64,000 nucleotides of DNA, from NCBI GenBank assembly GCA_020086605.1, contig JACBWW010000017.1, positions 21,349,573 through 21,413,572 of the forward strand, given 5' to 3'. Origin of the DNA: Lanius collurio. Its lineage: Eukaryota; Chordata; Aves; Passeriformes; Laniidae. Below, piece by piece: positions 25,708-39,560 of this stretch (position 1 is the stretch's first letter; each line of letters starts with the position of its first letter). The notes under the pieces were generated by a model, which saw only the letters and a list, made by a program, of their open reading frames with translations, searched no databases and was not told the origin of the DNA. A program made the translations under genes and the position numbers.

Positions 25708-25733
25708 TTAGAGCAGCCCTGAGGCTGCTCTAA
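25708..25733. repeat. Perfect inverted repeat: 11-bp arms, 4-nt loop
   Basis: TTAGAGCAGCC at 25708-25718 pairs with GGCTGCTCTAA at 25723-25733 around CTGA. It is a simple stable hairpin. No T-run follows it, so it does not look like a terminator. Confidence 0.85.
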
Positions 25734-28700
25734 GCCATGAAACATTCACACTGGTTCCAAGGCTTGGGAGCGTGTGAAGGCATAAGGGTGAGTGAAAGGT
25801 ATAGAAGCCTGGCTTAGGACCTGAGCCAAAGTTACTGCAGTCAGGGGAAGTCTTTCTGTTGACTTCAAAAGGTTTTGAATCAAGCCCCAAGGATGAAGGA
25901 ATTGGTGTCTGACTGGTTGAATTATAATACCAAAAGGATTTAGCTTCTCTTACAGGGTTAAATTTCATCCCTCCTTAGCTGTGAGGCAGAAAGAAGTGTG
26001 TGAAAAGTGCCAGTTGCCCCAAATCACATTGCTCTGAAAACCATCTTATCTATTTTTCTGTGATACTGTTCATGATCATATATTCTTTTGTGCACGGTGA
26101 AGTAGTTTCACAAAACAAGCTCTTGTCCAGTTTTTCAGGTAAAGTGCTGGATGCTCTATTCATAGGTGTGATTGATTGAATGTAGTCTCATTTAAACCTA
26201 GAAAAATAAACTTGAAATTCTGTTGAGAATTTGATAATGGGGAGTTCAACTTAGTGCTATTAGAAAGGGTCAGAGTTTTGTGGAGATGATATTGATTTGT
26301 TTTCATATAAACTAAAAATTGCAGCTGCAAATAAGAGCCAGTTTGACTTTCAGTAACCCTCGGGGAATTGTTTCTTTCTCTGTAGAATAAAAGGCTGGAA
26401 GTCTCTTGCAATCATATTGTCTTTTTTTGTAGACTCTTGTAAGAGATTGGTTGTATTTTTTTACCTGTAATCAGAAAAAGGCAAAATCATCAAGTGAATT
26501 TAAAGGAAAGAAATAAGCTATTAATTAAAAATTTGCTATGTAAATATGAACAAAATTATTTTTACGGTCTGGGGTTTTGTTACTTTTTTTCCTTCTGTCT
26601 TAATTCTATATCTCCAGTTAGGAAGTTTCTTTAAATAGTGTTCTAAGTAGTCTGTACATGTACAAAGGTGTAGCTGAGGAATGAACTATGTTCTTTTGAA
26701 TTACAAAGAAGTTAATGTGATCTGTCATAAAGAAACAAATATATCAGTAGCAGTGATATACTAGAAATTGTTGCATAAATTTAAAATCAGATATTTGTTT
26801 CAAACCTTTGCAGTACACTGAAGACTACTGATAGTTGTTTGTGAAATCAATGTTTTTGCTTTAGCAGCCGAGATTTTTTTTTTATGAGTTAGTTTATTTC
26901 AACCCGAAAGAAGAGTTAGTTCTCTGTAAATGACATTGAGGGATGTTAAGTAAGCAGGCTTTTTTTTTTAACTGTAACATTTTGGGAACGTACTGAATTG
27001 GTATATTTTGAAAGGAATAACATTTTAAACCCGTAAGTTACATGAAACTGGATTCCATGCACCGGGTGCAAACAGCAGAAACCTCACACAGCACTGGAGC
27101 ACCAGTTTAACTGTTTCTTGTGGTCTGACACACAACTTGGCATGTAGGGCACATGCCTTTGAGACAGACTTTTCATGAGAGTGAATGATATCTCTTTGTA
27201 ATGTACTCCATGCAAAATCAGCAAAATAGCAGTCTTCAGTTTCATCAGTTATAGACTTCCAAAATAGTGTATTTGCACAGAGACGCAAAACGAAAGAACA
27301 GAGGGAGTTTAACCACAAACATCTTGATAAGTATACAGACATCATTCTCCTGAGACTGCTGTGCTACAGCGTTGGAGAATCTTGAATGACTGAGCTGGTG
27401 TGAAAGAAGAGGCAAACCTCTACCGTTGTATTTTCACTGTGAATATTGGAAAAACAGTACTAATACTCTCAGTCTGTGCCTTTAGACTGTGAAGATCAGT
27501 GTGCTCTGCAGTGGCTGGTTTCGTTCTCCTTGCTCTATTAAGATGGAAACTGCAGTGCTGCAAGTCAAATCATTTGCCTTCAGCAACATGAACTGGTGGC
27601 AGAAGCAGGACTTGCTGTGCATATCCTTTAGTTTTCTTTTTTTCCAGCTGCACCATATTTTCTCTGATTGTATCAGTGGAATGGTAAAGGTCCTGATTTA
27701 CAGTAATGTGTAGGGGTCTATCTAGAAAACTGCAAGGAAACAGCCAGTAGAGTGTGCTACTCTCTCACGATGGAGTAGAAGAAGATCCATAGTTAGTTTG
27801 CTTAAGACCTCCAGAATATATTTTCTTTTTATTATTCCTTAATGTAAAACTATTCTTGCCAGGTTAGACTTTCAATCGCTTTACCATTGCCTTTCCTGGA
27901 GTGACACTCACAAAATCAGCAGGTAAAACAAATTTGAGTTGTTTAGAAGACACTGACCACTGACCACCCCAGAAATACAGTATAGGAGAGTAGTGGAGTC
28001 AGATTATCTAATTTTTCTTCCAGCCTGAAGTTCCTATTTTGAGAGTCCTATTCATGAAGGTCCAAAAAGAGTGTTTACATTCCCCCCTTTCCAGCTGACC
28101 TTACCAGTTATCCTCTGACCCTGTGTTATGATCTCAAAACATCTGTGCAACCCTGGTAACTTCAGTATTTGAGGGAGGGATAGGGAGGGGGAATTGAAGT
28201 TGTGCAGGATCTTTCATCGCCTTTTGCTTTGGTTATACAGGCTTTGCAGTATTTTTCGTGCCAGAGCATACATAAGAATATTTAAATATTTATATTTAAA
28301 TAAGACTATTCAAATATTTATAAGTTATAAATATTTATACTCTAATAAATTGTTTCTGAAAGACTCTGTGTCACTGCTATATTGTCTTTTGCAATATTGT
28401 CATAAGAGTTTGTTTTTTGTTTGCTTTTTTACAAATAACTTACTAGAAACAGCATTTCTCAATGTGTCCAAACTTTTTCCTACATGGCGTTTTCCCACCA
28501 GCTGGGAATGGAGGTGATGAGCATCCTTTGCAGCTGGTGGGTGCCACTCTTGGCTGGCAGATTAGCTGGCACAAGATGTGTTGTGACAGCATGAAAAATG
28601 TCATGCGTTGGCAAATGAACCCATGCCTTCTACCACGCATGCTGCTTTTGGACTGGGAGTTCAAAAGAAGAAAACATGAGTCATGCCTCAGAGTGCATGG

Positions 28701-30128
28701 GTTTTGCTGCTCACTATAATTTGAGTAAGCCTCTATCTTTAATGCAAAGATTAGGAGAAAACATTGTAATAGTTCTTAATCTTTATTTCTGGTAAAAATC
28801 AATAAACAGCAAGATTTACCCTTATCTTCGCAAGTTCCACAGCATACACTTCAAAATCTGACTTGTTTTCAGACTTAATGAGACAGGATCTCTCCAGATT
28901 ATTATTTTGGCTTTGTGTCAAAAAATATTGTCTCTCATTAAAACAAGCTTGTGCCATTAGTACATTCTTAATTGTTTAATTGGAATGATGAAACTGGAAA
29001 CATGATTTTTTTTCTCTATTTATTGGCACTAAAAAAAATCAGTCTATCAGAAGAAATTTGATTTTAACATTAATGAGTTGAGATTTCTGGAAGTGATGGG
29101 AAAAGAGGCCACAGTTAAAAAAATGGACTCAATAGGTAAAACTGTAAGTGTGTCTGAGATCAAAAGAGAACAGTACTCTGATGTAGACAGCTCTTCATGG
29201 CTTGTATAAACAAGTGCTCCTGTTGTTACTACCTTTGTTGGAGCTGCAGGCATCAAAATGATCACAGAAAACACCATGGAAAAAGGCAGATTTAGCAAAT
29301 GCCTGAGATGACTGAGGGAAGATCACAGCTTTCCTAATGACATTTATTTAACTTTTGCAACCATATATTTAGCAGGATAGGAGTGGACTGACTTAAGTCA
29401 TAATGAGCCTTTAAGGACCTAAATGCATCAGTGCCAGAGGATGTAGCAAAGTCAATGTGAGGGTTTTTACTGCCTAATACAAGTGCCCTTTCTATTAACA
29501 TTTAGGGGAAATACTTCTGGTGTGGTTTCCTAAAAATCCTCTAGCCATGGCTACCCACTCAGAAAACAGACAAGTCAGGCTTTTCCTATATGCTCTATTC
29601 AGGGAAAGCAGTGCAAAGAAAGTGTGTGACTTCACTGAAGCTGTGCTGGCTACACCTATGCTGTGTGTAGGCACATGAGGCTGGGGCTGAGGCATGGATT
29701 ACAGCCCACTTCCTGACCTGTGCTCCCACTATTCATAGTGTGCACTGTGGGACATACCTAGGGAAGCTCTGTTACAGGGCTAAGGGAGCTTCACCTCTTA
29801 CATGTTCTGAGTCATACACAAGCACATGTTGCATGGGCATGATGCATGGACATGTGGCTACATGGGGAATTTTAGCATATATGGGAACTCTTGTCCCACA
29901 GTTATCCCCTTCCTGCCTTTAGTAGTATGTCATACAGGCACACCATGATCAACTCCTTGCCAGAGACAGAGTTTACAAGTCTGTGTTTTGACCTCAGTCT
30001 TGCATTGAGTTTTTGCCAATCCTTCAGATTTCTGGACTAGGAATTTTGTCTAATTCTTTCTGCAAAATATTCATGCAAATTGTTTTTCTCTGTTGCCCAT
30101 CCTAAACCCCCTCTCCCACCTCTGCACC

Positions 30129-30200
30129 AAAAAAAAAAAAAAAAAAACACCACAAATGCAAACTAAACAAAAGCAAAAAACCCCAATACCAACCAAAACC
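30129..30200 (+). repeat. Poly-A tract (19 A) with A-rich tail
   Basis: Nineteen consecutive A are followed by about 50 bases of A/C-rich sequence. No gene-derived or LINE sequence precedes it, so it does not look like a retrocopy tail. Confidence 0.85.
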
Positions 30201-32258
30201 CACAGATGTACATGCCACTTTACTGTAATCCATGGGAGCTGCACAACTGACATACTGGCATGAAGATGGGATTTCATACTTCTTGCATTTAGGGTACTGT
30301 AAGAAATAACTTTATAAAGCTGTTGCAGGTTGCTGTATATTAGTATGGCTAGAGTTTATAATGCTAGATAGTAGTGCTCAGGAGCTGTGCCCGACAAAAA
30401 ATATTTTGGTGCAAAAATACACTAGCTTCCTAAAAGAAGGTAGAATTTACTACTGTAAGATTCAGTCAGAGAGATCATCTCAAATACTGGCATTTTTGCA
30501 GTGAGGAAGAAAATGGGAAGAGAGTGTGCTTTGTGTGCTTGTCCTTTCCCTATATGCCTTTGTAATATAATTACTAGGTAAAAATGTAACAGCATAAGAA
30601 AAAGAAATGGCATGTCTGAATTAAGTACAGCCTACTGCATGCATGCATAGGAGCAGAGGCTGCTGTTAAATTCCTTGTGTCCCTGGGCAGGGTTTTGTGA
30701 AGTTGATGCACAATTTTTATTCAGCAGCAGAGTTTTATTCAGTACTTGGGGTGCATTTACACAAAGAGTCAGATTCTGCAATAGATAGCAGCTTGCTATA
30801 GTCATTGCTGTACTTCTTATAGACTTTGTGAGAGCAAATGCTCCTGTGGTACATGCTTCCAATAACACCCACTATTTTTTCCTCATCACTTCAACTTTCA
30901 TATGGCTTGCTCTTGTTTGAAAGAACAGTATATATTTAGTTTGTTGACAGAGCTATGCTTGAGTAACACTGTCTGGGGTGATAGACTTGAGTTCCCAGAG
31001 GATAATTTGAACACCAGCCTCATTATCCCAGATATTGACACAACAGTCACCTATGCCAGATAGAGGAACTATATCAGATGAAGTGCATGACTGTTACAGC
31101 ACCATTACAGTAAGACTAAAAAATCTGGAGCACTTAAAATTTTAGAGAGAGAGGGCTGTGGCATACATCATGTACAAGGAAAAGGTACTTGAACAGTGAT
31201 GGAACAGTGAGAGCTCTGATGGAGGAAAGGTGGAAACTCTGCTCTCTCCCCAGTAGGCTCTTGCCTTGAGATGGTCAAGGTACAACAACACACAAAAGAA
31301 CATGTGGTAAATGCGAGTGGCTTTCGGCATCAGTCCAGGAGAGCTCAAACCCTGTTTGTCTATGCATAGCAAAACACCTCAACCACTAAGCTCTGTGTGT
31401 TCTTGTAAACATCTCTCTTATTTATACACATGGTATTTGTACACTCCCAGTGTATGGGTTTTGTCCATGTGAATCCCAGTGTTTGCATGCCCGAGGGTCA
31501 GTGCGTAAAAACTGCACTCACAAAATTACCTGTATCTAAACCAGGCTATCTTGGGTCTTTGTAAATGTGACATTTGCTGTTTCAGGGAGGTAATTTATCC
31601 TCAGAAATAAGTGCAAAATTATGCGACTGGGTTGGAATCTAGGTTTTCAAATAAGAGACACGTGATACATTTTTTGACCCTTAGGAGACTGTAGAATGAT
31701 CATTTTGTGAGAAGTTTATCAAGCTAGGTTTAACTAGATCTGTGACAACTATCTGAATAGGTTTTTACCTAGGTTTCCCAGCACAGACAATTTACATTTC
31801 AACTAGCATGTGGTTACATTTTCTTCCCCAGGTTTAATCACTAAACATTGGAAATCTTAATTTCATCAAATGCAATCAAAGAATTTTGTATAGTAGCAAT
31901 TAAAAGTGTAAAACTAGCATTTGAGCTATAGCAAATTAAACAGCTGCATTGGAGTATTTTTAGCAGTCATTCCAATCAAAATGCACAAAAGGCTTTTCTT
32001 TTTTTGAGGAGTATCTGCTGGGTGTATCTCTGGTTTCCATAATTCAACAACCTTGCTAAATATACACACATACTTTTAAAAATTCATTTACAGAGAAGCA
32101 AGAAACTATATTTTTACTAACAGGCAAGTCGGGTGAAAAAGTTCAGAGGGCTTGTGCTGACTGAGTTGCTTTTGCAGAATGGGAGCTTCCAGCTGTAGTT
32201 GAAGTGTTTAAATAAGGAAACCAAGAACTACTTTGTTGTTTCTGTTACTTTTACTGTA

Positions 32259-32307
32259 CTTCATGTGTGGCATTGAGTTTTCCATATTGTAAATGCCACA
32301 CATGAAG
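32259..32307. repeat. Perfect inverted repeat: 16-bp arms, 17-nt loop
   Basis: CTTCATGTGTGGCATT at 32259-32274 is matched exactly by its reverse complement at 32292-32307. The loop (32275-32291) and flanks do not extend the pairing. A second, smaller hairpin (CTGCCAC-ATT-GTGGCAG, 32341-32357) lies 34 bp downstream. Confidence 0.88.
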
Positions 32308-35300
32308 CCAGAGGACCTTGTTTCTCATCATTCCTAGCTCCTGCCACATTGTGGCAGTAGGTCTTTCTATTTATTTTACTTTTTTTTGCTGGAATGCTGT
32401 AGCTTTTTTGTATAAGTCAGCCAACAGAGTCCTACATAATCAACTATGTAATTAACCAAGAGGTAGTTCTAAATTTCAAGTACCAACATGTTCCACATCC
32501 CTACTCTGTTTAGAGACTGAATGAAGAAATTTGGAGGAATTTTAGAAGCCTGTGCAATTCTGAGTTGCTCAGCTGTGGGAATTTGCCTGCATTTCCCGAG
32601 GCTGGGAGATTCAAGAGACCTCAGTCTTGGTTATGCAATGACATCTAGAAATATGGAGAGGGTCACAAGGTTTGTTTTGGTCTGGACTATGTGGGAGTCT
32701 TTTGACCAAGCATTTGAGTGCAGGATATAGATGATATTACAAAGCGACAAAGTGGATCCAAGGCATGAGTAGAGGAAGCAGTTTTGGAGTAGGGACTGAG
32801 TGGGAAAGGCAGAGTAACTCCATCAGTGTATGTGCTCATGGAGAAATCAATACAGCCATGGAGTTTGATGTAACTGTGGGGTCGGGTCCCAGCTTCTCTT
32901 CAGTCTAAGAAGAAACTTGATAACTCAAATTATCTTGAAACTTCTGGTGACCAGAAAGATCATGTGAGTCAGAGTATGTGAAATAAACTGACATGGTTTC
33001 ATATCCAGATCTCCCCTCAGCTTCTTTGTATATTTTTTTTTCTGAAAAGGAATAAAATAAATGAGCACCCTAGGCATCCATTGGGACAGAGATCCTACTT
33101 TATCTAATGAACACTTAGGGAACCTACCTCTTGGGGTTTTTTTTGTGTTGCCAGCCCTGCACTGAGAGACGATATTCTCTTCCATTCTTCTAGCTTCTCC
33201 ATCTTCCTCTGTTTCACTCTTTGCTCCATCTGGCTTTTGGTCATTCCTGCTGTTTTACAGATCATCTCCTTTTAATCAAAACTGTTCTCCCTCCCCCAGT
33301 GATTCAGTTTGTTGTTTATCATGAAATGCATTAGCGTAAAGTTAATGAACTTCCACTAGAGCTCTTTCCTTTTCCTTTTCTTTTACTTGCTGCCATGAGG
33401 CATCCATCAGTATCACAACAGTAAGTGCTAGTTCAGTGTGGATGACATCTTTAGAAGTAGGGATGCAGCTGAGGAGGTGAAGGGAAGTGGCTATTTAGAG
33501 CTCAAGTCATCAATTAAATTACTCAGTGATAAAGTCACTGTCTTGTTCTTCAGTGATGTTCATGTCATGTTGTGTGGGGAGGTGGTGATGCATCATTACA
33601 CTCTGGTGCTTTGTGATGTCGTATCAGCGCTGGAGATATTTTGGGATAGTGCCAATATTCTTCAAGCTTTGCAGGCATGAAATGCTATAATGAGCAAGAG
33701 AAATAATTACTAAATCACCACTCCCCTTTCACTGGGAGCCAGGACTGGAACTCAGCTTCCTTTTAAGCATGTTTCCCAGAGTGACAGAGGCAGCTTCCTC
33801 ACTGCTACCAAAACCGCATTCTCTGGCTGGCTGGAGAACATGTTTTCATCTGTCTTTATGCCTGCTTCAGGAAGTGACAATATGTTTTCCACAGCACTTT
33901 TGAAACCTTTCAGACAATCCTATAAATAAAGAAAACTAATGTTGCTTCTTTTTGTGTGCTACAGCTAGCACACTGAGAGTCCTCCAGACCTTGGCATTGC
34001 TGTCTTAGCCCCTGGCCTCTACCTAAAGATTTAGTCTAACTTGAAAGGAAGGGATGGGATGTTGTTGACCATTCCTCTGAGAAGGTTCTGCAGAGGAAGT
34101 GTGAATTGGAAAAATACGGACATTCAAAACAGGGAATAACAATTTGAAGGGAGGGATTTAAGAGCCTCCAAATTACTTTATCATCTGACTTGCTCCCTAA
34201 ACTCCATCTGGCATGGAAAGTCTAGAAATGCCCTTAGATACCTATCTAGGACAAAATGTCTGTGCACTATCAGCCAGTCCTTGCTGTAGCAATGTACAGT
34301 GTGTAGTGTTCACCTAAACTCCCATGATTAAACTTTTCTCTTGCCCAAGTATCTGCTTCTGAATTTTGTAGACTTGTGCTTTTGGGAGCTGAAAATGCAC
34401 TGAAAACCATTTTGCTGTTAACAATTGGCATGAAAATATCATCATAAGTATATGGAACACACGATTACAGTGCTATTAATTAAAATACTTATCAGTCTAC
34501 CCTATTGTCAGTGTCTGAAGAGGTTTCCAAGGGATTTCACCAGCAGCACTGTAAATTATTTGTCAATGAATGATGAAAATATTGGGTTTTTTATACTTCA
34601 AGGATATCCTCTTAATAAGCAACTGCCTCCCTGCTGCCCTCCTTAAATTTTTTTCCCCCTTCAGAAAGGTGTCGAAGGTGGGGTTCCAATGTGGGAGTTA
34701 AGATATCATGTTTATATTTCAAAAAGAAAGCTGAAACCCTTAGAGTTTGTCTCCAGCTGAGAGAAGCACACATTTAGAAATTACAACATTGGTATTGGCT
34801 ATCTGGAGCTTTAGGAAGTGGCTGAGAGCTGGCAGTCAATTAAAACTGGGCTCGAGTTCAATATCAGAGTTATGCTGCCTGTTTTTGTAGGATATGTTTG
34901 AATCCAGGGCTATGCTGCAATATGGTTTTGATGTAGAAGTATGTAAAAAGGAAATGTAACCCTTAAGAAGCTGTCTGAATTTTCTGGTACAGACAGCTTG
35001 TTCTACACAACTCCAGGACCATATTTGGTCTGGAAAGTCGCACCCCATGTACTGTGGTGCTGATCCTGATCCCATTTTTTGTGGTGTAAACATGGGGTAA
35101 AACTGATAACTTTGTTTCTTACAGCAAAGACCTGTGATAGGTATATTTTGAAGTGCGACTAAGGTATGTGTTTCTGTCTACAGCACAATGCTGGCTTTGG
35201 AGTGTGCACTATGCAGTGACAGAAATAAGAAATAGTGCTTCTGCTTGACAAGAAAAGATGTAATCCATGTATTCTGTAAATTAATGTGGATGTCTAGTGG

Positions 35301-37980
35301 TTTGATTCCCAAACTTCCCAGCTGTGATATGGAAGATCAGCCTGATTTTAGCAAATATCTCTGCCCAGCATTTTTAAGCTGCTGGTTTGTGTAGCTGAAT
35401 TCACAATTGATTTCATATAAGGACCCTGAATTTTGCTTTTTACTTTTTTTCTTTAAATAACCGTAGACCCTTTCAGTGTGCTATGCTTTACTCCCACTGA
35501 GCAGCACCCTAAAAGTAATTTGCCACATTGGCTCAAAGTAACAGATCAACAGATCTGTTAGCACTATCACATTCACTGTTCACTGGAATAATATTGCTCT
35601 TATCAGACAAAGCAGATTAGGCTTGTAATCCAGAGACCTCTGAGGTTTTTTTCCTTCTTTTCCCAGTATGGTTTGGGGCTTGTAATAAGAACGCTTTGGG
35701 AGCATTTGCTGCTCTGTTGTGTATGCATGAAAAATACCACCTCCCGGCCCCACGAGTTGGAGAACAAGTTTCAAAAAGGAATATTTGCCCTGAGGGTTTT
35801 CCCCAAAGACACTGAAACTAATTAAAAGGCTCCCATTAACTTCAAGAAGTTTTGGATCCGATTGCTGATGTTTTTGTTTTCGGAGCGCTGCCTGTAACAG
35901 AGGTTTCTGAGCCATGGTGCGAGGCAGCCTCACTCTGGTGGCGTTCCTGTTCCCAGCAACTGATGCCCCTTGGAACAGGCCACAGATGTGTAAAACAGAT
36001 TCGCCTCTTTGTAAAACCATTCTCAGATGAAACCATTTAAACTTGCTTTAAAGGGAAAGGAAATAATTATTCCATTTGCTTTAAGGGTTAATTACACTGG
36101 CTAACTAGACTGTGCAATACTGAAAGGATCCAGGGATCTTCAACCTAGGAGTGAAGTCATGCCCCTTACCAGTAGAGAAAAGAATGGTAATTGCCTGCTG
36201 TGAGAACGAACGTATTTTGCTGGCTACCAAAGAAATGGCATTGACAACTGGCAAACACACTCTGCTGAGGAAAAAATGTATTTTTGAGGCAGGCACACAG
36301 CCAGCATTTTCATTCGGGAAGTCTCATAAGTGGAATCAAAACTCTTGCGGAGGTAACATGAAACTGTGCCTTAGAAGGTTGGTTTTTTTAATCCCACATT
36401 TAATTCTGTCAACATTTCATGCTGGAATAAGAAAAATATTCCTTAGGTTGGTTTTAGTCAATCCCCCTCATCTTGGTTTCTCCCCCCACCCCAGTTCCTT
36501 TCTCCATCCTTCTCCTCAAGACTTCTTTCAGCAACACATTTGTTTAGAAAGCAGTGGTTCTTAGGAAAATGGTGATATGGTCTCCTCTGAGATGAGCTGT
36601 GTGAACAGCACACAGTGCTTTAAACCTGGCCCTTATTTGGGGATATCCTGTGTGGATTCACATAGGAAGAGTGGTTTGGTGGACAAGTGACAGGTATGGG
36701 GAGCAGCAGCCTGTCCAGGTCACCTCTGGCACACCCGTGTATACTGCAGCCCTTTCAGCTCTCACCTAGCAATGGCAGTTCTGAGATGAAATAAAACCAC
36801 CCTGTGATAGGGAAATTCAGTTGAGATGAAAGGGCAGAGCTGAGACCTTAAAGATGGGGCAAGACTTACACAGCCCATCTAATAGTTACAGGCACAGAAA
36901 TTGCCTGGTTTAGTGCATTTAGGGAGAGAGTCCTAGGGTCATGTCTGTAAATACATTTAGGTCCTATTTAGGTCTAAGATAAGTAGACATTGTAATTGAT
37001 TCTCTAGAAGCCTCAAGGTAGCCATACTGGGAATTGTTTTGTATTGAGGTCTTCTGAAAATCTTCTCTAGAATATAGATTTGTACCTGATCTTTTTTACT
37101 GTAATTAAGGAATGAGAGCTTTTGAAATATTTACCCTCTGCCATTGTGCTTAAGGATTTATAAAGAGCTGAAACTTTGGCTCATAAATCTGTGTACAGGC
37201 ACTTAAACAAATAGCCTGGTTAGCCAAAGTGCTGAGCACGCAGCCTTTCCGGTTGATTTTCTAGGGTTTGGCCTAAAAAAGGCTTATAGAGCTGAGCTCC
37301 CATTCTTTCCTTTCCTCCCACTGTTTTTAGTGGTTTAAACTCTATTCCTCTCTATAGGGCTTTACTTTTGCAATGATATCTTCTGCATTTGTTCTATGTC
37401 ACTTGCAGAGAGAATTACTAAAATATGTTTTATGGAGAGTTTGAAATCACAGGTATCCTGCAATCGCCTTTACATGATGCTCCTTCTCTATCAAAAGCTT
37501 CATTTCATCAAAGTTCTCAGACAAAGCAATTTTTATCTAAATGTCTGCTACTCTTTGTGTGTATCCTGGTTCACCATGCTTTGATGTACAGCATGTAATT
37601 GGAGTAGGTTTTTGGTGTTTTTCTATTAGGAATTAGACTAAAGTCACTTTCCTACTTTGTATACTCTTGTGAACAGCTTTCAGGTAGCAATTGTTTCTTG
37701 CCATCAGACAGAATTTGATTAATAGAAGTCCTCAAGACCATTTCTTGGTATCATTCACTTCTCCAGTCACCACTCTTCATTATAACTTGAATGCTGCAAT
37801 AAATGCACCATTGTTTATGGTTTGGCTTGGAACATCCATTATGGTCTGAATTCTGATCTTTGTTGGTTCATTTGGTGTGGTTCTTTATCACAATGAACTT
37901 TAACTTAGGGGAAATAAAATAACTATTTGATGCCATAAGTTTCTAATAGGGCATCTCTCCCCCCCCCCCAACACTTTTTT

Positions 37981-38035
37981 TTAAAGAATTCATAAGTGAG
38001 CAAATTTTTTAAAGAATTCATAAATGAGCAAACCT
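37981..38035 (+). repeat. Tandem duplication, 28-bp unit x2
   Basis: TTAAAGAATTCATAAGTGAG at 37981 is repeated at 38009 with one G-to-A change. A run of about ten C lies just upstream at 37960-37969, followed by a T-run. Confidence 0.88.
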
Positions 38036-39462
38036 GTTGCCGGAAAAATTGGTTTGTTGGGGCTTTTCTATTTGTTACAGAACAAGTAGCATAATAAAGT
38101 ATGAATGTGCAACAAAAAGTTATATAAGAATAGAGGAACCTTTGGAACAGGAGGTAGAGAAGGCATTAACATGAACTTTTAAAAACTGTTTGGAGGCAGG
38201 AAATAAATTTTGAGGATTTTTCAGGAAATAATTCACTGTTGTGCTAAAGCTTTCTGTTCCGGAAATTTTGTGAAGACACTGCCATAGCAAAACAGAGAAC
38301 ACAATAAAAATGCCTCAAATTGTTAAAAGAGCAAAAAGATCTCTAATGATTGTTCATGCCAGGAAGAAAGAAAAAAAAAAAAAACAAGAGAAAAGGAAGA
38401 TATTTTAATTGTCTGTCTGGATTTCCTCTAAACAAAGATGAAAGTAATTTTGGAGGGATTTCTACTTAGAATGGATTGAGATTTTTCTGCTCTGCATTGT
38501 TTTATAGTACTGCCAAAAAATGTAATTGATGGAGGTAAATACTGAAGATAAAATACATTTGTTGTAAACTCTGGGAAATATTTTTTGTCGTTTTACAAAA
38601 GCATGTATAATAACTTTAATGGGATTGAAAAGTGAGGGGGAGACAGAAGTCCTCTATAGATTCAGGGATACACTGCACCTGCTTACCATTTTATTTGGCC
38701 AGGGTATAAATAGAGGCCTTTGGACCAGGTTGTCATTAATCTCTCATCTTTCATTATTATTCAGTAATTTAATCTACAAAATACTTTAAGTGGTATACTG
38801 TGACCCTTTGATTTCTAAATTATTTTCCTCATAGGTATTTTTCTCCTTGTATGTTTATTGCATTCCTGTGCACATGGAGGAAACTCTGGGTCTGCTAGCA
38901 AGGCCAGAGCAGTTTTCTGAACAGAAAACAGTTCACTCTGATGTTTGAATTGTAAAGTATTTCTAAAGGGAGGGTTTTAGCAGAGCAGAACTGAGCATGA
39001 ACAGACATCGCGGGACTGAGTCCTTCAGAAAGAAGGGCTGGCTTTGTGCCTGGACTTGCACTCACTGAAATTATGAGAGAGGTGTGAAATAGATCTGTGC
39101 TTGCTGTGTGTAAAATAGGCCTCTGAATGAAAATGAAATGTAGAGGGAGGTTCTAGATGCGTTTCATCTGAAGAATTACAGAAGTAAAAGAAAAGCCCTT
39201 TCCATCTCATCCAAGATACAGGTAACTGCAACTGCAGCGAGCACACATTGCTCTCAGGCTATCAGAAAGAACTGAACAGAGGCCTCAGCTACAAACGCTG
39301 TGAGGGTGCTTGCTTGTTCAGAAATGCACTTACTAATAAAGTTAATTTAGCATTTTATTAGGAAATGATGACAATAGGGATGTTCAAATAAAAAAATCTT
39401 GTCTGTCCAAAATTTAAACAGCTCATATGTTTGAGGACAGAGTTAATGTCATTTTTAGTCAG

Positions 39463-39560
39463 TTTTCACAGACTCAAGTAATGCTTGAAGCCAGAAGGGA
39501 TCTCAGGAGATCATCTGCTCATCATTTTTCTCTGTTATCTTTTGCACTTGAGCAAACCCA
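39463..39560 (-). mobile_element. Ancient CR1-like 3' end remnant
   Basis: The stretch has TTTCACAGACTCAAGTAATG, then 'CTTGAAGCCAGAAGGGATCT' and 'CAGGAGATCATCTGCTCATC'. This resembles the reverse complement of the 3' end of an old archosaur/turtle CR1 subfamily (pattern: cagactca, gccagaaggga, gatcatctagtc). Only the core of about 60 bp is recognisable; the edges are guesses. Confidence 0.5.

Larger units (their letters stand above)
23251..39462. other. Long non-coding stretch, no gene seen
   Basis: Sixteen kilobases hold the inverted repeats at 25708 and 32259, the poly-A tract at 30129, the tandem duplication at 37981 and AT-rich palindromic words at 28265-28345. The longest open frames (152 codons on + at 23617-24075; 146 on - at 35580-36020; 137 on + at 36151-36564) have no recognisable domain or splice context and look like chance. 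Confidence 0.65.

Noticed and set aside
30129..30200. Poly-A tract as the tail of a processed pseudogene
   Set aside because: No coding-like sequence, polyadenylation signal or target-site duplication was seen upstream.
35580..36020. 146-codon open frame on -
   Set aside because: The peptide matches nothing I recognise, and overlapping 62-64-codon frames exist on both strands. Length is within chance for 64 kb.
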